Part shown: piece by piece, positions 1-9,121 of the stretch
Layout of the letters: each line of letters begins with the position of its first letter
Position numbering within the stretch: position 1 is the stretch's first letter
Assembly (NCBI GenBank): GCA_030762935.1
Contig: CM060882.1
Location: 20,217,001 to 20,281,000 of the forward strand
Reading direction: 5' to 3'
Source: Hymenopus coronatus
Taxonomy: Eukaryota > Arthropoda > Insecta > Mantodea > Hymenopodidae
DNA: 64,000 bases
Position numbers and translations under genes: made by a program
Notes under the pieces: model-generated
Told to the model about the DNA's origin: nothing
Databases searched by the model: none
The model's input: only the letters and a program-made list of their open reading frames with translations

Positions 1-21
1 ACTAGGCTAAACCAACAGTCA

Positions 22-199
22 AATTCAAAATCTTCTCGGGCTTCTAGCCAGGTAAAAACTTGGCTTGACACCAACGTTTCGAAGAAGTGCATCTGATCAG
101 TTCACCCTGAAGACGAGGAAGATGCACTTCTTCGAAACGTTGGTGTCAAGCCAAGTTTTTACCTGGCTAGAAGCCCGAGAAGATTTTGAATTAATACGT
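22..199. repeat. Palindromic PLE-type terminus, left copy
   Basis: An inverted repeat. The left arm (22-93) is the reverse complement of the right arm (121-199), with a short asymmetric centre. The right arm carries CTGAAGA at 107-113, a hairpin with a GAGGAAG/CTTCTTC stem, then CGAAACG near 133-139 and GTC at 145-147. That order resembles the core of hammerhead ribozymes, which are known in Penelope-like element termini. The same unit recurs at 952-1217 in opposite orientation, flanking an R1 repeat. Assignment to PLEs rests on similarity in layout to the copies near 4.3 and 55 kb; no coding sequence is present here. Confidence 0.55.
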
Positions 200-950
200 C
201 GCCAGGAAAGCTTCAGTTCTTATTTCAACAGTCAAATGTTTTAAAATCTGTCGTTATGCGATTGTCATTACAAATCGCTTCTTTTCTTGGCCAGGAGTAG
301 AACAAAAGAAAAACGGACACTCCCATCTGAGAAAAGTATAAGTACTTCACAACTGAAACTAATAACAACGAATACCTCGAAAACGGTAAACTCCACTAGA
401 AAAATGTATATGACATAACTTGTGTATTTTAACAAGTCCTAAACTTTTTGTATAGGAAGTTTTTGTCTATTTCTTACGGTTTACTATATGACAAATTAAG
501 CAAAATTCATCCAAAATAAACAGGTCTTCAGAAGCTATTTTCCCAGAAAATTCAAGATATACATTTTATTTGTTAGGTAAATATTTTAATCAAAATCGTT
601 AAGAGCCATTTTTAAGTAAATCAAAATTTTCGAAAAAAAGTTCCATGTAAAGGGTAGTTTGGGGTGGGGGATTTTTCTCAAAATCTTTGTGTCACATCCC
701 TGGAAGATACTAAACTTAAATATCAAGTTTGGTATTTTAGCTACTTTTCATTTTTGTGTTAACGTGTTCACAGACACATGGACACACACATACACAGACG
801 TTTTTCTGAAAATGCTCTTTTTGGATACAGGGGGTCCTAAAACATGTATTTCCGGTGAAATCTCGGTATCAAATTTTTAGGTGGAATACAATACTTCTCT
901 ATCCCTATGTACATTGCACATATGGGACTAGAGAAAGTAAAAACCAGTAA
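200..950 (-). repeat. Dispersed repeat R1, minus copy
   Basis: A copy of the roughly 0.9 kb R1 family. It ends on the right with TAGAGAAAGTAAAAA near 929-944, the reverse complement of the family's TTTTTACTTTCTCTA start. Family landmarks present are the TAAAGGGTAGTTTGGGGTGG block (650-670) and the CATCCCTGGAAGATAC block. The left end lacks the usual GTGTTCCATTCACATGAC terminus, so this copy is truncated or replaced there by the flanking PLE-type palindrome. No coding capacity is seen. Confidence 0.7.
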
Positions 951-951
951 A

Positions 952-1217
952 ATAAGAACTGAAGCTTTCCTGGCGACGTGTTAATTCAAAATCTTCTCGG
1001 GCTTCTAGCCAGGTAAAAACTTGGCTTGACACCAACGTTTCGAAGAAGTGCATCTTCCTCGTCTTCAGGGTGAACTGATGGTTTGAGCTTATAAATACCA
1101 GTCTTCGCAAGCTCAAACCATCAGTTCACCCTGAAGATGAGGAAGATGCACTTCTTCGAAACGTTGGTGTCAAGCCAAGTTTTTACCTGGCTAGAAGCCC
1201 GAGAAGATTTTGAATTA
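952..1217. repeat. Near-perfect 109-bp-arm palindrome, PLE-type
   Basis: The left arm (about 981-1090) and right arm (1109-1217) are reverse complements with about one visible mismatch (GACGAGG versus GATGAGG) around an 18-nt loop. Each arm contains CTGAAGA (right arm 1131-1137), a stem-loop, GAAAC (1158-1162) and GTC (1169-1171). Sequence at 952-980 is the reverse complement of the flank at 199-228 (TCGCCAGGAAAGCTTCAG). The whole unit is therefore an inverted copy of the one at 107-228. Confidence 0.75.
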
Positions 1218-1239
1218 AAAACCAGTAATTTGTCATTGA

Positions 1240-2150
1240 AAATTGCTTCATTGTTTCTTGAAATATCCTCCTTTATGATCAATGGACTTTTGCATGCATT
1301 TGAATCATTTGTCTTACAATTTTTTCCAATCTGCTTGAGACATCTACAAAACATGGCTTCTGAACTCATTAATTGCTTCTTCGGCCGACGAAAATCATTG
1401 TCCATGCATTTTATTCTTGATCTTTGGGAACAAAAAGAACTCTTTGGGTACCAAATCAGGATGTGTGGTAATGAGTCATCAATTTGATTTTTTGAGTATT
1501 CGAATAGTCAGTTGTTAGATGAGACATGTGAGTGCTCGTATTGTCTTGAAGACCCATCCAGCATCACTTGTTTTCCTTGTTTCACGAAAGACTTCCAGCA
1601 AACAAATGGTTGTGTACCATACAGAATTGACCAATTTACGTTCCTCTAAAGGCACTGTTGCCACATGACCAGTTTTTCTGAAATAACAGGCGACCATTTG
1701 TTGCAAAGTGTTTTGAGTGCGAACAACTTTTGTTGGATTTGGTTCATCTTGAAATACTCATACAGTTGATTCTTGTTTACGTTCTGGCTCATATGCATAG
1801 ATCCATAATTTATCACCTGTTACAAGCTTATATACATCTTTTTTGAAGCCCCACCATTGTACTTCTTGAGCATTTGTGTGCACCAATCAACAAGAGCATC
1901 TTTTGAGACTGTCTAATTATGTGGGATCCAATGAGAGCAAACCTTTTTTTTTTATGGCTAATGACCATGGAATATTTTATATATGCTAGTGGAACTAATG
2001 TCCAGGGTTGCTTCTATCTCACAGTAGGTGGCATGACTATCAGTTATTACATAGCATCAATGTTTTCTGGCACAACAACTGGTTTTGGACAACCTTTACC
2101 AATTTTATCAGTCAGCGAACAGTGCCTTCATTACCAAATATAGTAGTAAA
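1240..2150 (-). pseudogene. Degenerate mariner transposase
   Basis: On the minus strand, reading right to left, fragments match a mariner transposase in order: an N-terminal piece near 2110, GGASKKMY and VTGDKLWIYAYEPE near 1780-1850, VWVFQDEPNPTKV near 1740, GHVATVPLEERKLVNS (1620-1680), then FFLFPKIKNKMHG and a WKKLYDKWFKCMQK-type C-terminus near 1290-1440. The catalytic GDE has become GDK. Frameshifts and stops break the frame, and part of the middle catalytic region is missing. It is a dead DNA transposon unrelated in sequence to the mariner at 2.7 kb. No clear TIRs were found. Confidence 0.8.
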
Positions 2151-2394
2151 TTGATCAATGCACTCTTGTCTTAATAATCCATGCAAAAATCATAATAAAT
2201 CATTGCATGAACATTTACACCAATTAATTCCATCTTTTCACTGAGACACAATTTTAAAGTCACTATAAACAACACAAATAATGTTCTATGGAAAAAATAT
2301 CTGAAGTAGGTTAAGGTCAACAATGTCAAATTTTCCATTGCAAACATCAGATGGCACCTGCAGCAATCGGCTTTGCCAAGGCTCAAAATATAAA

Positions 2395-2475
2395 TAGTGA
2401 CCCTCATACTGAACATTTCTGTTCTCCCATCTACCTCTCTCTACCACCAACAGTGTGAATTTATGCACAGATTTT
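2395..2475 (+). repeat. R2 repeat fragment
   Basis: About 80 bp resemble an internal unit of the R2 family (ACATTTCTGTTCTCCCATCT followed by TGTGAATTT), which is seen more fully at 4.9, 25.6 and 46.3 kb. The remaining sequence at 2476-2743 shows nothing recognisable. Confidence 0.4.
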
Positions 2476-2743
2476 ACGATATTGTAGCCTACCCAGTGTG
2501 GGGGTAGGTTTCAACTCTACATTGCATGGTTCCAGAGGTAGAGTTGTTCGTGCCTGTGAGAGGAGAGCAGGTGGCCTCGGGGTTTAAGGTGCAGGAAGGT
2601 GTACGTTTGAGTAGAAGGATCAGGAACTGTAAATAAATGTGCAAGGGTGAAAGGAGACATGGGGTTTTTACATCAAGAGTTAAGATATGGTTATGGGTGA
2701 AAGAACCCAAGGGTTACCCAAACTCCATTCAACTCACTTGGTA

Positions 2744-4019
2744 CTAGGGCTGATCCAGAAGTACCCAATCTGATTGATAGATAGTGGTTGTTTTAAACAA
2801 CAATGGTAAAAAGTACCAACCTTAGAAAGCTAAAGTTTGAAGTTTAGCGATTTTACATTATTTAGCATTTGTTTGGCAGTCATCATTAGTGAATGCTGTC
2901 AGCAAATTTGTAAACATGGATAAAACTGGTCATTATTATGTGATACAATACTTTCATTTGAAAGGTCTTAGTCCAACTAATATTAAAGCTGAGCTAGATT
3001 CTACTTGGGGGAGTCTGCTCCTTCGTTGCACAACAGTGAAATATTGGGTGGCAGAGCTTAAGTATGGCCATACAAGCTGCCAAGACGAACATCGCAGTGG
3101 TCAACCAAATGAGGTTACCAGTCCAGAAATTGTAAAGAAAATCCACAAAATGGTATTGGAAGACCGTCGAATGAAAGTGCGCGAGTTAGCAGACATTGCA
3201 AAAAGTTCTACATTGTATACTGACTGAAAATTTGGATATAAGAAAGCTGTGTGCAAGGTGGGTGCCACATTTGCTCAAAACAGAACAAAAACAGTATCAT
3301 GAAGATGTTTCACTCAAGTGTTTAGCAATGTTTGGATGCAATAAAGCTGAGTTTTTGCATGGATTCATAACAATGGATGAAACCTAGGTTCATCACTTCA
3401 CACCTGAGATGAAGGAACAACCAAAACAGTGGATTGGAAGGGGAGAATTGGCTCCAAAGAAGGTGAAGACATTTCCATCTGCAGACGAGGTCATAGCGTC
3501 AGTTTTCTGGGATGCACGCTTGATAATTTTGATTGATTATCTCAAAAAAGGAAAAGTAATCAATGGCGAATATTATGCGAACTTGTTACAGCATATTAGT
3601 AATGAAATCAAGCAAAAATTGGTGCATTTAGCGAAAAAGAAAGTTTTGTTTTGTCAAGATAATTCACCAATCCACAGGTACATTATTGCCATGGCCAAAA
3701 TCAATGAGTTAAAGTTCAAATTGCTTCCTCCTGCAACACCCCATTTGCCAGATTTAGCCCCCTCTGATTATTTTCTGTTTCCAAACTTGAAATGGCTTGG
3801 TGGTAGAAGATTTGCCAACAATGAAGAGGTGGAGTCTGCAGTTGATGACTATTTTGCAGACCTCGATAGTTCTCACTATAAACAGAGTATCGAAGCTATT
3901 GAACATTGCTGGGAAAAGTGTATCGAGCTGAAAGGAGACTATGTAGAGAAGTAAAGATGTTTTTCCCCAACATTTTTGTGCTTTCTTTGTTAGGTTGGGT
4001 ACTTCTGGTACAGCCTTCC
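2744..4019 (+). mobile_element. Mariner element copy A with TIRs
   Basis: The element is flanked by TA dinucleotides (2742-2743 and 4020-4021). Inverted ends share GGCTG then CCAGAAGTACCC at left and, in reverse complement, at right. The length of 1276 bp is normal for mariner. The interior carries one disabled transposase gene. A second copy of the same family (32334-39536) is interrupted by a LINE. Confidence 0.85.
2889..3954 (+). pseudogene. Mariner transposase, frameshifted with stop
   Basis: This would be a DDD-type transposase acting on its own TIRs in the nucleus. The N-terminal helix-turn-helix region begins at MDKTGHYYVIQYF and continues through the second HTH (VLEDRRMKVRELADIA). 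A frameshift near 3205-3215 moves the frame to LHCILTENLDIRKLC. The first catalytic Asp lies in ITMDET (about 3370-3387), where the invariant following Trp is replaced by TAG. The second Asp is in CQDNSP, and the third region reads LPDLAPSDYFLFP with one extra residue before it. The C-terminus GDYVEK ends normally at 3954. One frameshift and one nonsense codon make it inactive. Confidence 0.88.
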
Positions 4020-4269
4020 TACATTGTAAATTACACCTTTTAAATAAAACTAGGCCTGTTCAGTGATTGTTGGTCAGTATGTCTCACAACGTCAGCAACT
4101 CAGATTAACAAGGCTCTAGTTATTGGAACTTTTATAATAAAACCAATGCTTATGCCAGCATTGCTTTAGGAGGACACAGCTAAGTCAGTATTTTGACATC
4201 TTGCCACTAATTTTGATAGCTGAAACTGCTGCAACATTACCTCTTACTAAATGAAATATAATTTAATAA

Positions 4270-4710
4270 AAAAAACCGACTCAAATTCTTTTATTTTTAC
4301 TTACTGGGACCGGTTTCGGGAACACTTGTTCCCATTTTCAACCCTTAATTCCGACTAAATCATTCTTCGTTTGCGTCAACGATGGGGGTGGTGGGGTATC
4401 ACTTGTGGAGGCATCTGTTGCTGGATCTATGAACTTCCAGAGGTTGCTGTATGGTGGTACATCATGAAAAAGAAAGAGCCATACCATGAATTTTAGTTTA
4501 CCACCATACAGCAACCTCTGGAAGTTCATAGATCCAGCAACAGATGCCTCCACAAGTGATACACCACCACCCCCATCATTGACGCCAACGAAGAAACATT
4601 TAGTCGGAATTAAGGGTTGAAAATGGGAACAAGTGTTCCCGAAACCGGTCCCAGTAAGTAAAAATAAGTGATGTTTGTGTTAAAAAACCGACTCAAATTC
4701 TTTTATTTTT
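4270..4710. mobile_element. Palindromic PLE 3'-end pair with 29-bp direct repeats
   Basis: Two arms (about 4291-4457 and 4501-4667) are near-perfect reverse complements around a 43-nt loop. Each arm encodes, reading outwards, the C-terminal tail of a protein (SNLWKFIDPATDASTSD ... LVGIKG, then stop). The stop is followed at once by a GGGAAC...GTTCCC hairpin and CGAAACCGGTC. The same stop-hairpin-GAAACCGGTC layout follows a GIY-YIG protein at 55.6 kb, so these are Penelope-like 3' ends in head-to-head orientation. A perfect 29-bp direct repeat (4270-4298 and 4682-4710, beginning AAAAAACCGACTC) brackets the structure and may be a target duplication. Confidence 0.65.
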
Positions 4711-4714
4711 TATT

Positions 4715-5450
4715 TAATCACATCACTGTCACAAGCTTCTATGATATTTGCAAGTTTTGAATTGAAATATAATTCATTCAAAATGAGCATATCATGTACC
4801 CTACAGTGTATTATATTAACTGTCTTAAGAGAAAATTGTATCTGTGATCATCATTATTCTGTCATCACTGAGTGCAGGCATACTGGTACATTTATGTTTT
4901 CCCTTCTTTCTATCTCCTGTGCTCACAATGTGAATTCCTGTGTAAATTTGAAAAACATAACATTTTTACAACAATATGTTATATTGGGTGTGTTGTCTAG
5001 ATAGTTTCTGTACCCCCCTTTTTGTCTCTATGCTGCTCAAAATTTGAATTATTAATTTAGGTAAAACTTTTTATAATGGTATATTATCTAACTAGAAGAT
5101 CTTATCCATTATAATTGTTGTTGCTGGCGTTGCTGCTATCACCTTCCTTAATCTCATACATACTGGTCCTCCCCTCGTCTTCTCTCCTATCCACCACGTG
5201 GATTTCAGCACAAGTTGAAACTAAGTAAATAAAATAAAAAACATAAAAAGGACTTTATCAGCTTAAACTATTTGTCAGTTATTTGTTCAAGATATCTGGC
5301 AAAATTTTATATTTCATTTAAAAATTAAGCTCTCATATCTTCTTTTTATATACATAAATGATATGCTAAATTCCAAAATTAAGTTCTGAAAAATGAGGTT
5401 CGTCTTGCATTTCAGATCTTCTTGTATTTACATAAATATGGTGATTAGAT
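4715..5450 (+). repeat. R2 repeat copy, partial
   Basis: Shares blocks with the R2 copies at 25.0-25.9 and 46.0-46.6 kb: a unit with TTCTCCTATC-type tracts, TGTGAATTCCTGTGTAAATT, then ATCTAACTAGAAGATCTTATCC and a terminal TGAAAAATGAGGTTCGTCTT followed by TTGTATTTACATAAATATGG. The right end matches the R2 terminal inverted repeat in degraded form. The rest is AT-rich with no coding. Confidence 0.5.
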
Positions 5451-5550
5451 AGAAAATTAAGTTTTTGTAAGAATAGTTTGCATAGGGTGTATTAAAAATA
5501 ACCAATTAAGTGTAGAGAAAGTCATGTGAATATAATATCAGAATTTTTAG

Positions 5551-5789
5551 AATATAGTATTATTCAACTTGAAAAATGAATATGTTGTAGAGACAACGCA
5601 GCCGAAGTTGGTGCCCACTAATATCATTACACTGAACTGCACTGTAGCATACATGAGTCAATGTATGTCACTGAACAAATGCAAGGCATCCTGCCAGTCA
5701 ACGGGAGCTGTGAGCTACAGGTGGTTCCACGATGGCTGCTGTGAATGTATTGGTGACACATGCATCAACTATGGCATCAACGAGAGCAG
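5551..5789 (+). CDS. tsg: Twisted gastrulation, penultimate coding exon
   Basis: Encodes part of Twisted gastrulation, a secreted cysteine-rich protein that binds BMP ligands and Chordin/Sog and so tunes dorsoventral BMP signalling. The exon contains the family's C-terminal Cys block: NCTVAYMSQCMSLNKCK, then SCQSTGAVSYRWFHDGCCEC, then IGDTCINYGINES. It ends in AG followed by a consensus donor (GTATGC). Joined to the exon at 8974, the split codon gives Arg and the reading continues RCLNCP, the conserved family ending. The 5' boundary is uncertain: TTTTTAG/AAT at 5550/5551 gives phase 0, but an acceptor as late as about 5593 is possible. Exons for the N-terminal Cys domain are not seen and should lie to the left. 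Confidence 0.88.
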
Positions 5790-6072
5790 GTATGCTTTAT
5801 GTTCTTATTACTGGTCTACAAAATTTGTAACAAATCAATTACTGCATAAAAAGAGTTTGTAGAATATAGCTATGCATATCCAGTTGCATTCCAACTGCAT
5901 ATTATAAGCACATTATGAGTTTTTTGATTTGTTTTTTAGAAGATTAAGGAGAATGGTGCAGTTATTTAACAACAGGAAGAATTTGAGTAAATAATAAGCT
6001 ATTATATTTCACTTACACTAATACACATTGCCACTTAAAGTAAGTGAAATTTAAATGTGAGCATCAACTCAT

Positions 6073-6285
6073 TAATATTACTTTCTCTACCAAGTACTAT
6101 CATATACATAGTAGATAGAGAAGGTAATTGCACTCTACGAAAAAAAATTGACAGATTTCACCAGAATTACTTGGTTTTGGGGACCCTTGAATTAAAACTA
6201 TTAGAAAAAGGTATGTATGCATATGTATATGGAGAGCATAACTTAAAAACAAAAAATCTGTTAAATACCAAAATTGACCAGACAA
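6073..6285 (+). repeat. R1 repeat fragment
   Basis: Begins TTACTTTCTCTAC and keeps the order of R1 landmarks: AGATAGAGAAGGT, ATTTCACCAGAA, TTAGAAAAAGG, then CTGTTAAATACC. It stops abruptly where LTR-retrotransposon sequence begins, giving the junction of two insertions. Confidence 0.75.
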
Positions 6286-6606
6286 TTAACGTGCTGGGTA
6301 AGCTCTTGCGCCTTTCCTCCAAGCTCTTCCATGTCCTTTTTCGTGCTGGCCAGTTTGTTCATTGATTTTGTATGATATTGCATTCTTTAGGTTATCCATT
6401 ATTTCTTCCATTCCAGATTTCATTTTATCTTCCATCTTGTCCATGATGGATTCCATTTTCTCATCCATCTTCTCTACTGTATTTTTCCTACTGGATTTCA
6501 TTTCTGTTTGCATCTTCTTCATTCCCATTTTCATGGCCTGCATTTCTGCTAGTAAGGTTTTCATCATCTCTACCATCATAGGGTTAAATCCCACCTCTGA
6601 CACCAA
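6286..6606 (-). pseudogene. Gag start of a truncated LTR retrotransposon
   Basis: The minus-strand frame encodes a Met/Lys/Glu-rich coiled coil (MMVEMMKTLLAEMQAMK and repeated KMEDKM units). It starts just after TTGGTGTCAGAGGTGGGAT, which sits where a primer-binding site would lie next to an LTR. Met-rich coiled-coil starts of this kind are common in Ty3/gypsy-type Gag proteins. The frame is cut off at 6286 by the R1 fragment, so no capsid, protease or polymerase follows. The usable Met is probably MMVEMM near 6575, not the upstream in-frame codon. Confidence 0.6.
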
Positions 6607-6869
6607 TGTAACAAAATTGCTCTTTATTACTCAATCAACAATTAATAATCACAAATATATGTCTTTAGTGGATGCTTTCTAAAAATTTTGCTATATAATT
6701 TTCTTTCAATGCTTGCTGCAACACTTTTTGAACTTCCCATTGACGGTCTGGACCAAGTTACCCCCTTTTTATACTTGTTGGTCATGTGGCAAGAATCTTC
6801 CAGAAGTAGTGCTTATTGTTGCACCTGCAAACCACTGCAGGTATCTATAACTCATACATAGGTGTAACA
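6607..6869 (-). mobile_element. LTR of the truncated retrotransposon
   Basis: A 263-bp segment that on the minus strand begins TGTTACACC and ends TTTTGTTACA, followed by the TTGGTGTCAGAGG primer-site-like sequence. TG...CA ends and the adjacent Gag start fit a 5' LTR. Only one LTR is present, so age and TSD cannot be judged. Confidence 0.6.
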
Positions 6870-7089
6870 ATACATTATCTAATGAAAAGAAGCCAATAGG
6901 TGAGTGGCAACAATCGGCTACAACTTTCAAAGCAAGCTACTCACACACATGAGTGATTATGGTTGGCATAGCATCGTCATGATACATTAGCTTATTGTTT
7001 GAAAAAATCTCTATATTAGTTTAGGCACATGTTTCTTTGTAGGATGAGTTTGAATATTTCCTCCTGGTAAAAAATCCTGTCCTTGTGAG

Positions 7090-8150
7090 CGTTTCACCTC
7101 TTTGTCTGAAGTTGTCAGCCTCCTAGGTGTTCTATCAAGCAAGGAGAAGGTGAAAGTCATTGTAACGAGTGTGGGCTTTATGGAAGGAAGTAAATTTCAG
7201 CAAAGCTGCTTCAACAGTATGGTGGTTTTCTAGGCTGTTTGAGGTAGTGTGTTGTGAAGGAAGATAACATCCTTAGGGAGAATTCCTGGCCATTTTCTCC
7301 TGATTGCTCCATGCAATTGTGCTATGATCTTCCGGTACCAGTCAGTGGTTACTGTGTGCCTTCTTTCCAAAAACTCCACCATGAGTATGAAACATACGCT
7401 GTCCCAAAACACTGTGGTTGTCACCTTCCCAGCAGACAGCTTCAACTTCTTTGTCTCTGGACATTAGGGGTGTTTCCATTTCCACTCCATTAATGATGGC
7501 TTACTGCTGGGGCTGTAGTGGTGGACCCATATTTTGTTACCTGTCACAGTATGGTTCTCTCATGGAGAACCATTGCAAAAGTTGCAGATTTCATGGAACC
7601 CATCAGGAGCAAACTTTCTGGTACTGTAAAATATCATAAACAATGTGACAAATGTGTCTGAATGACATTCCTAATTTTACTGTCATATGCCATAACTTGA
7701 TCCTCCTGTTGTCCTGAATCACCTTATTCACAGGGCTTGTGTTTAGATCTGCTAGTGTATGCTGAGTTGGCCAATGCAATCCTTGTTGGTGACATTTTCT
7801 CTACCGACCGTAAACCTTCACCATTCTGAGACTCATTGTAAACCTCTATCAGCTATTGGTGAATTTCAGCTGCAGTTACATATTTCACCCACATAAATTG
7901 AATAACTGAGCAGATTTCTTCATGAGGCCAGTTTTCCAAGGATTTGCCTTTTGTTTTTACCTATAATTAGCACTGTGGCTGAAACTCTGCTCAGTTGCCA
8001 ACCACATGCATTTAAATTACAGCATACTATATCCCTGCCGCTGAATCCTTGCACTTGACAGATAGGAGTTAAGTTGGTACATCCACAGAAAACAGATGAA
8101 AAGCTTAGCCGTTTGACTTTCTGAACCAATCACAAAGAAGCATTCCAGTT
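7090..8150 (-). pseudogene. Degenerate mariner transposase in tsg intron
   Basis: Minus-strand fragments give, from right to left, an HTH start (MWVKYVTAAEIHQ near 7870-7890), a VIQTHLSHCL region, KIWVHHYSPSSKPSLMEWKW (about 7480-7540), then LSAGKVTTTVFWDSVCFILM VEFLERRHTVTTDWYRKIIAQL ... FLHNT (7230-7445). The catalytic D of the middle motif appears as N in LHNT. Many stops and shifts make it long dead. Its closest relatives should be mariner lineages whose transposases start MRVKYVTAAEIH; that is from memory and was not searched. Confidence 0.8.
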
Positions 8151-8269
8151 GGTCAGTCAGACAACGGAAACACATCTAGATGCTATGCCATTGCAATATC
8201 TGGCTATTTCCAACCACGTGTTCAGTTTGTTAACTCCTCCTTGTTATTTATATTTGTTGATAGTGTTTT

Positions 8270-8540
8270 GGTAGTTTGTACGTGAGGGAACATAACAAGA
8301 CTTTCACAATTATAGAGGTGGATAAACTTTTGCTGGGAGGTGTGGCGAGATTGGATGCGGCTTCATGGAAGAAGAAAGTGAATCATGTTCACAAAATAAT
8401 ACGAAAAGCACAGGAATTAGACAGAATCATCAATGAACATGAACCTCTAATGAATGATATGTCTTGATGACGACGATGTAGATGATGACAATGATGGTGA
8501 CGGAGACTTGGATGGAATTGAGCCATTAAAATTCTAAACT
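8270..8540 (+). pseudogene. pogo/Tigger-like transposase C-terminal fragment
   Basis: A 63-codon frame (VDKLLLGGVARLDAASWKKK ... NHVHKIIRKAQELD) ends in an acidic tract. The pattern 'W-K-x-C/V-x-x-H-V-x-K' followed by an acidic tail is typical of the end of pogo/Tigger-type DDE transposases, here without the catalytic core. No matching TIRs were found nearby. It could instead be an unrelated host exon, but no good splice frame links it to tsg. Confidence 0.4.
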
Positions 8541-8973
8541 GGTGAAAATCACTTTGTTATCCCTTTCTCTCATTATAACAAGCTATTTTGCATTTTTGTT
8601 CAATATTGTCGTAAATAAGTATGTAAGCTACATGTGTTACAGTATCACTGTTATTTTCAGTTAACATCAATAACAACGAATTAGTTTCATTATTCATCGG
8701 CATTCATTTACTACATACACGGTTGATGTTTACTAATTACTCTGGCAATGCCACAAAGGCAGCATAGGCAACCTTACGTGAACTGTCAAGTGCAAAGATT
8801 CAGTGGCAGGGGTATATTACTAATTTCTTTATAATGGATGAAGTTCCAGGAAACTCCAGGATGAAACTCTTGTAAGCTTAGTTTCTGATCACACCTCATA
8901 TTTTCCGGATCCCTACAAATGTTAAAATGAATTAAATATATTGCAACTCGACATGCACTTATTTCTGTTGCAG

Positions 8974-9094
8974 GTGCCTCAACTGTCCTATTAAATCAGA
9001 CGAGACTCTTGAGGAAGAGGAAGAAGAAGATGTGCCATATATTTATGACGACTACGACTATGGTAATGAAGAAAAGGGTGACAAACTACTGTGA
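8974..9094 (+). CDS. tsg: Twisted gastrulation, terminal coding exon
   Basis: Starts after a strong acceptor (TTTCTGTTGCAG). The first base completes Arg from the previous exon, then CLNCP closes the conserved Tsg cysteine block. It is followed by a 34-residue acidic tail (KSDETLEEEEEEDVPYIYDD then YDYGNEEKGDKLL) and TGA at 9092-9094. The tail is Glu/Asp/Tyr-rich. From memory, vertebrate Tsg ends almost at the last cysteines, so this extension is notable. Confidence 0.88.
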
Positions 9095-9115
9095 ATCTGT
9101 GAACAAGAAGCTTTA

Positions 9116-9121
9116 AATAAA
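9116..9121 (+). terminator. Possible tsg polyadenylation signal
   Basis: AATAAA lies 22 nt after the tsg stop codon. It is the canonical hexamer but very close to the stop. Later AT-rich hexamers could serve a longer 3' UTR. Confidence 0.35.

Larger units (their letters stand above)
5790..8973 (+). other. tsg intron packed with transposon fragments
   Basis: The intron runs from donor GTATGC to acceptor TTCTGTTGCAG. It contains an R1 fragment, a truncated LTR retrotransposon (-), a dead mariner (-) and a pogo-like fragment (+). No internal tsg exon was recognised, and the flanking exons join directly in phase. Confidence 0.8.

Noticed and set aside
107..147. Fully functional hammerhead ribozyme
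   Set aside because: The core order is present, but helix I pairing could not be found and an extra base separates CTGAAGA from helix II. Kept only as a resemblance.
1137..1487. 116-codon frame as a gene
   Set aside because: Starts in the palindrome and runs antisense through a dead mariner.
4338..4553. 71-codon minus-strand frame as a gene
   Set aside because: It spans the two arms of a palindrome; only the outward PLE tail in each arm is meaningful.
6362..6682. 106-codon plus-strand frame, hydrophobic
   Set aside because: Complement of a Lys/Glu/Met-rich Gag coiled coil; the Ile/Ser/Phe richness is the usual antisense artefact.
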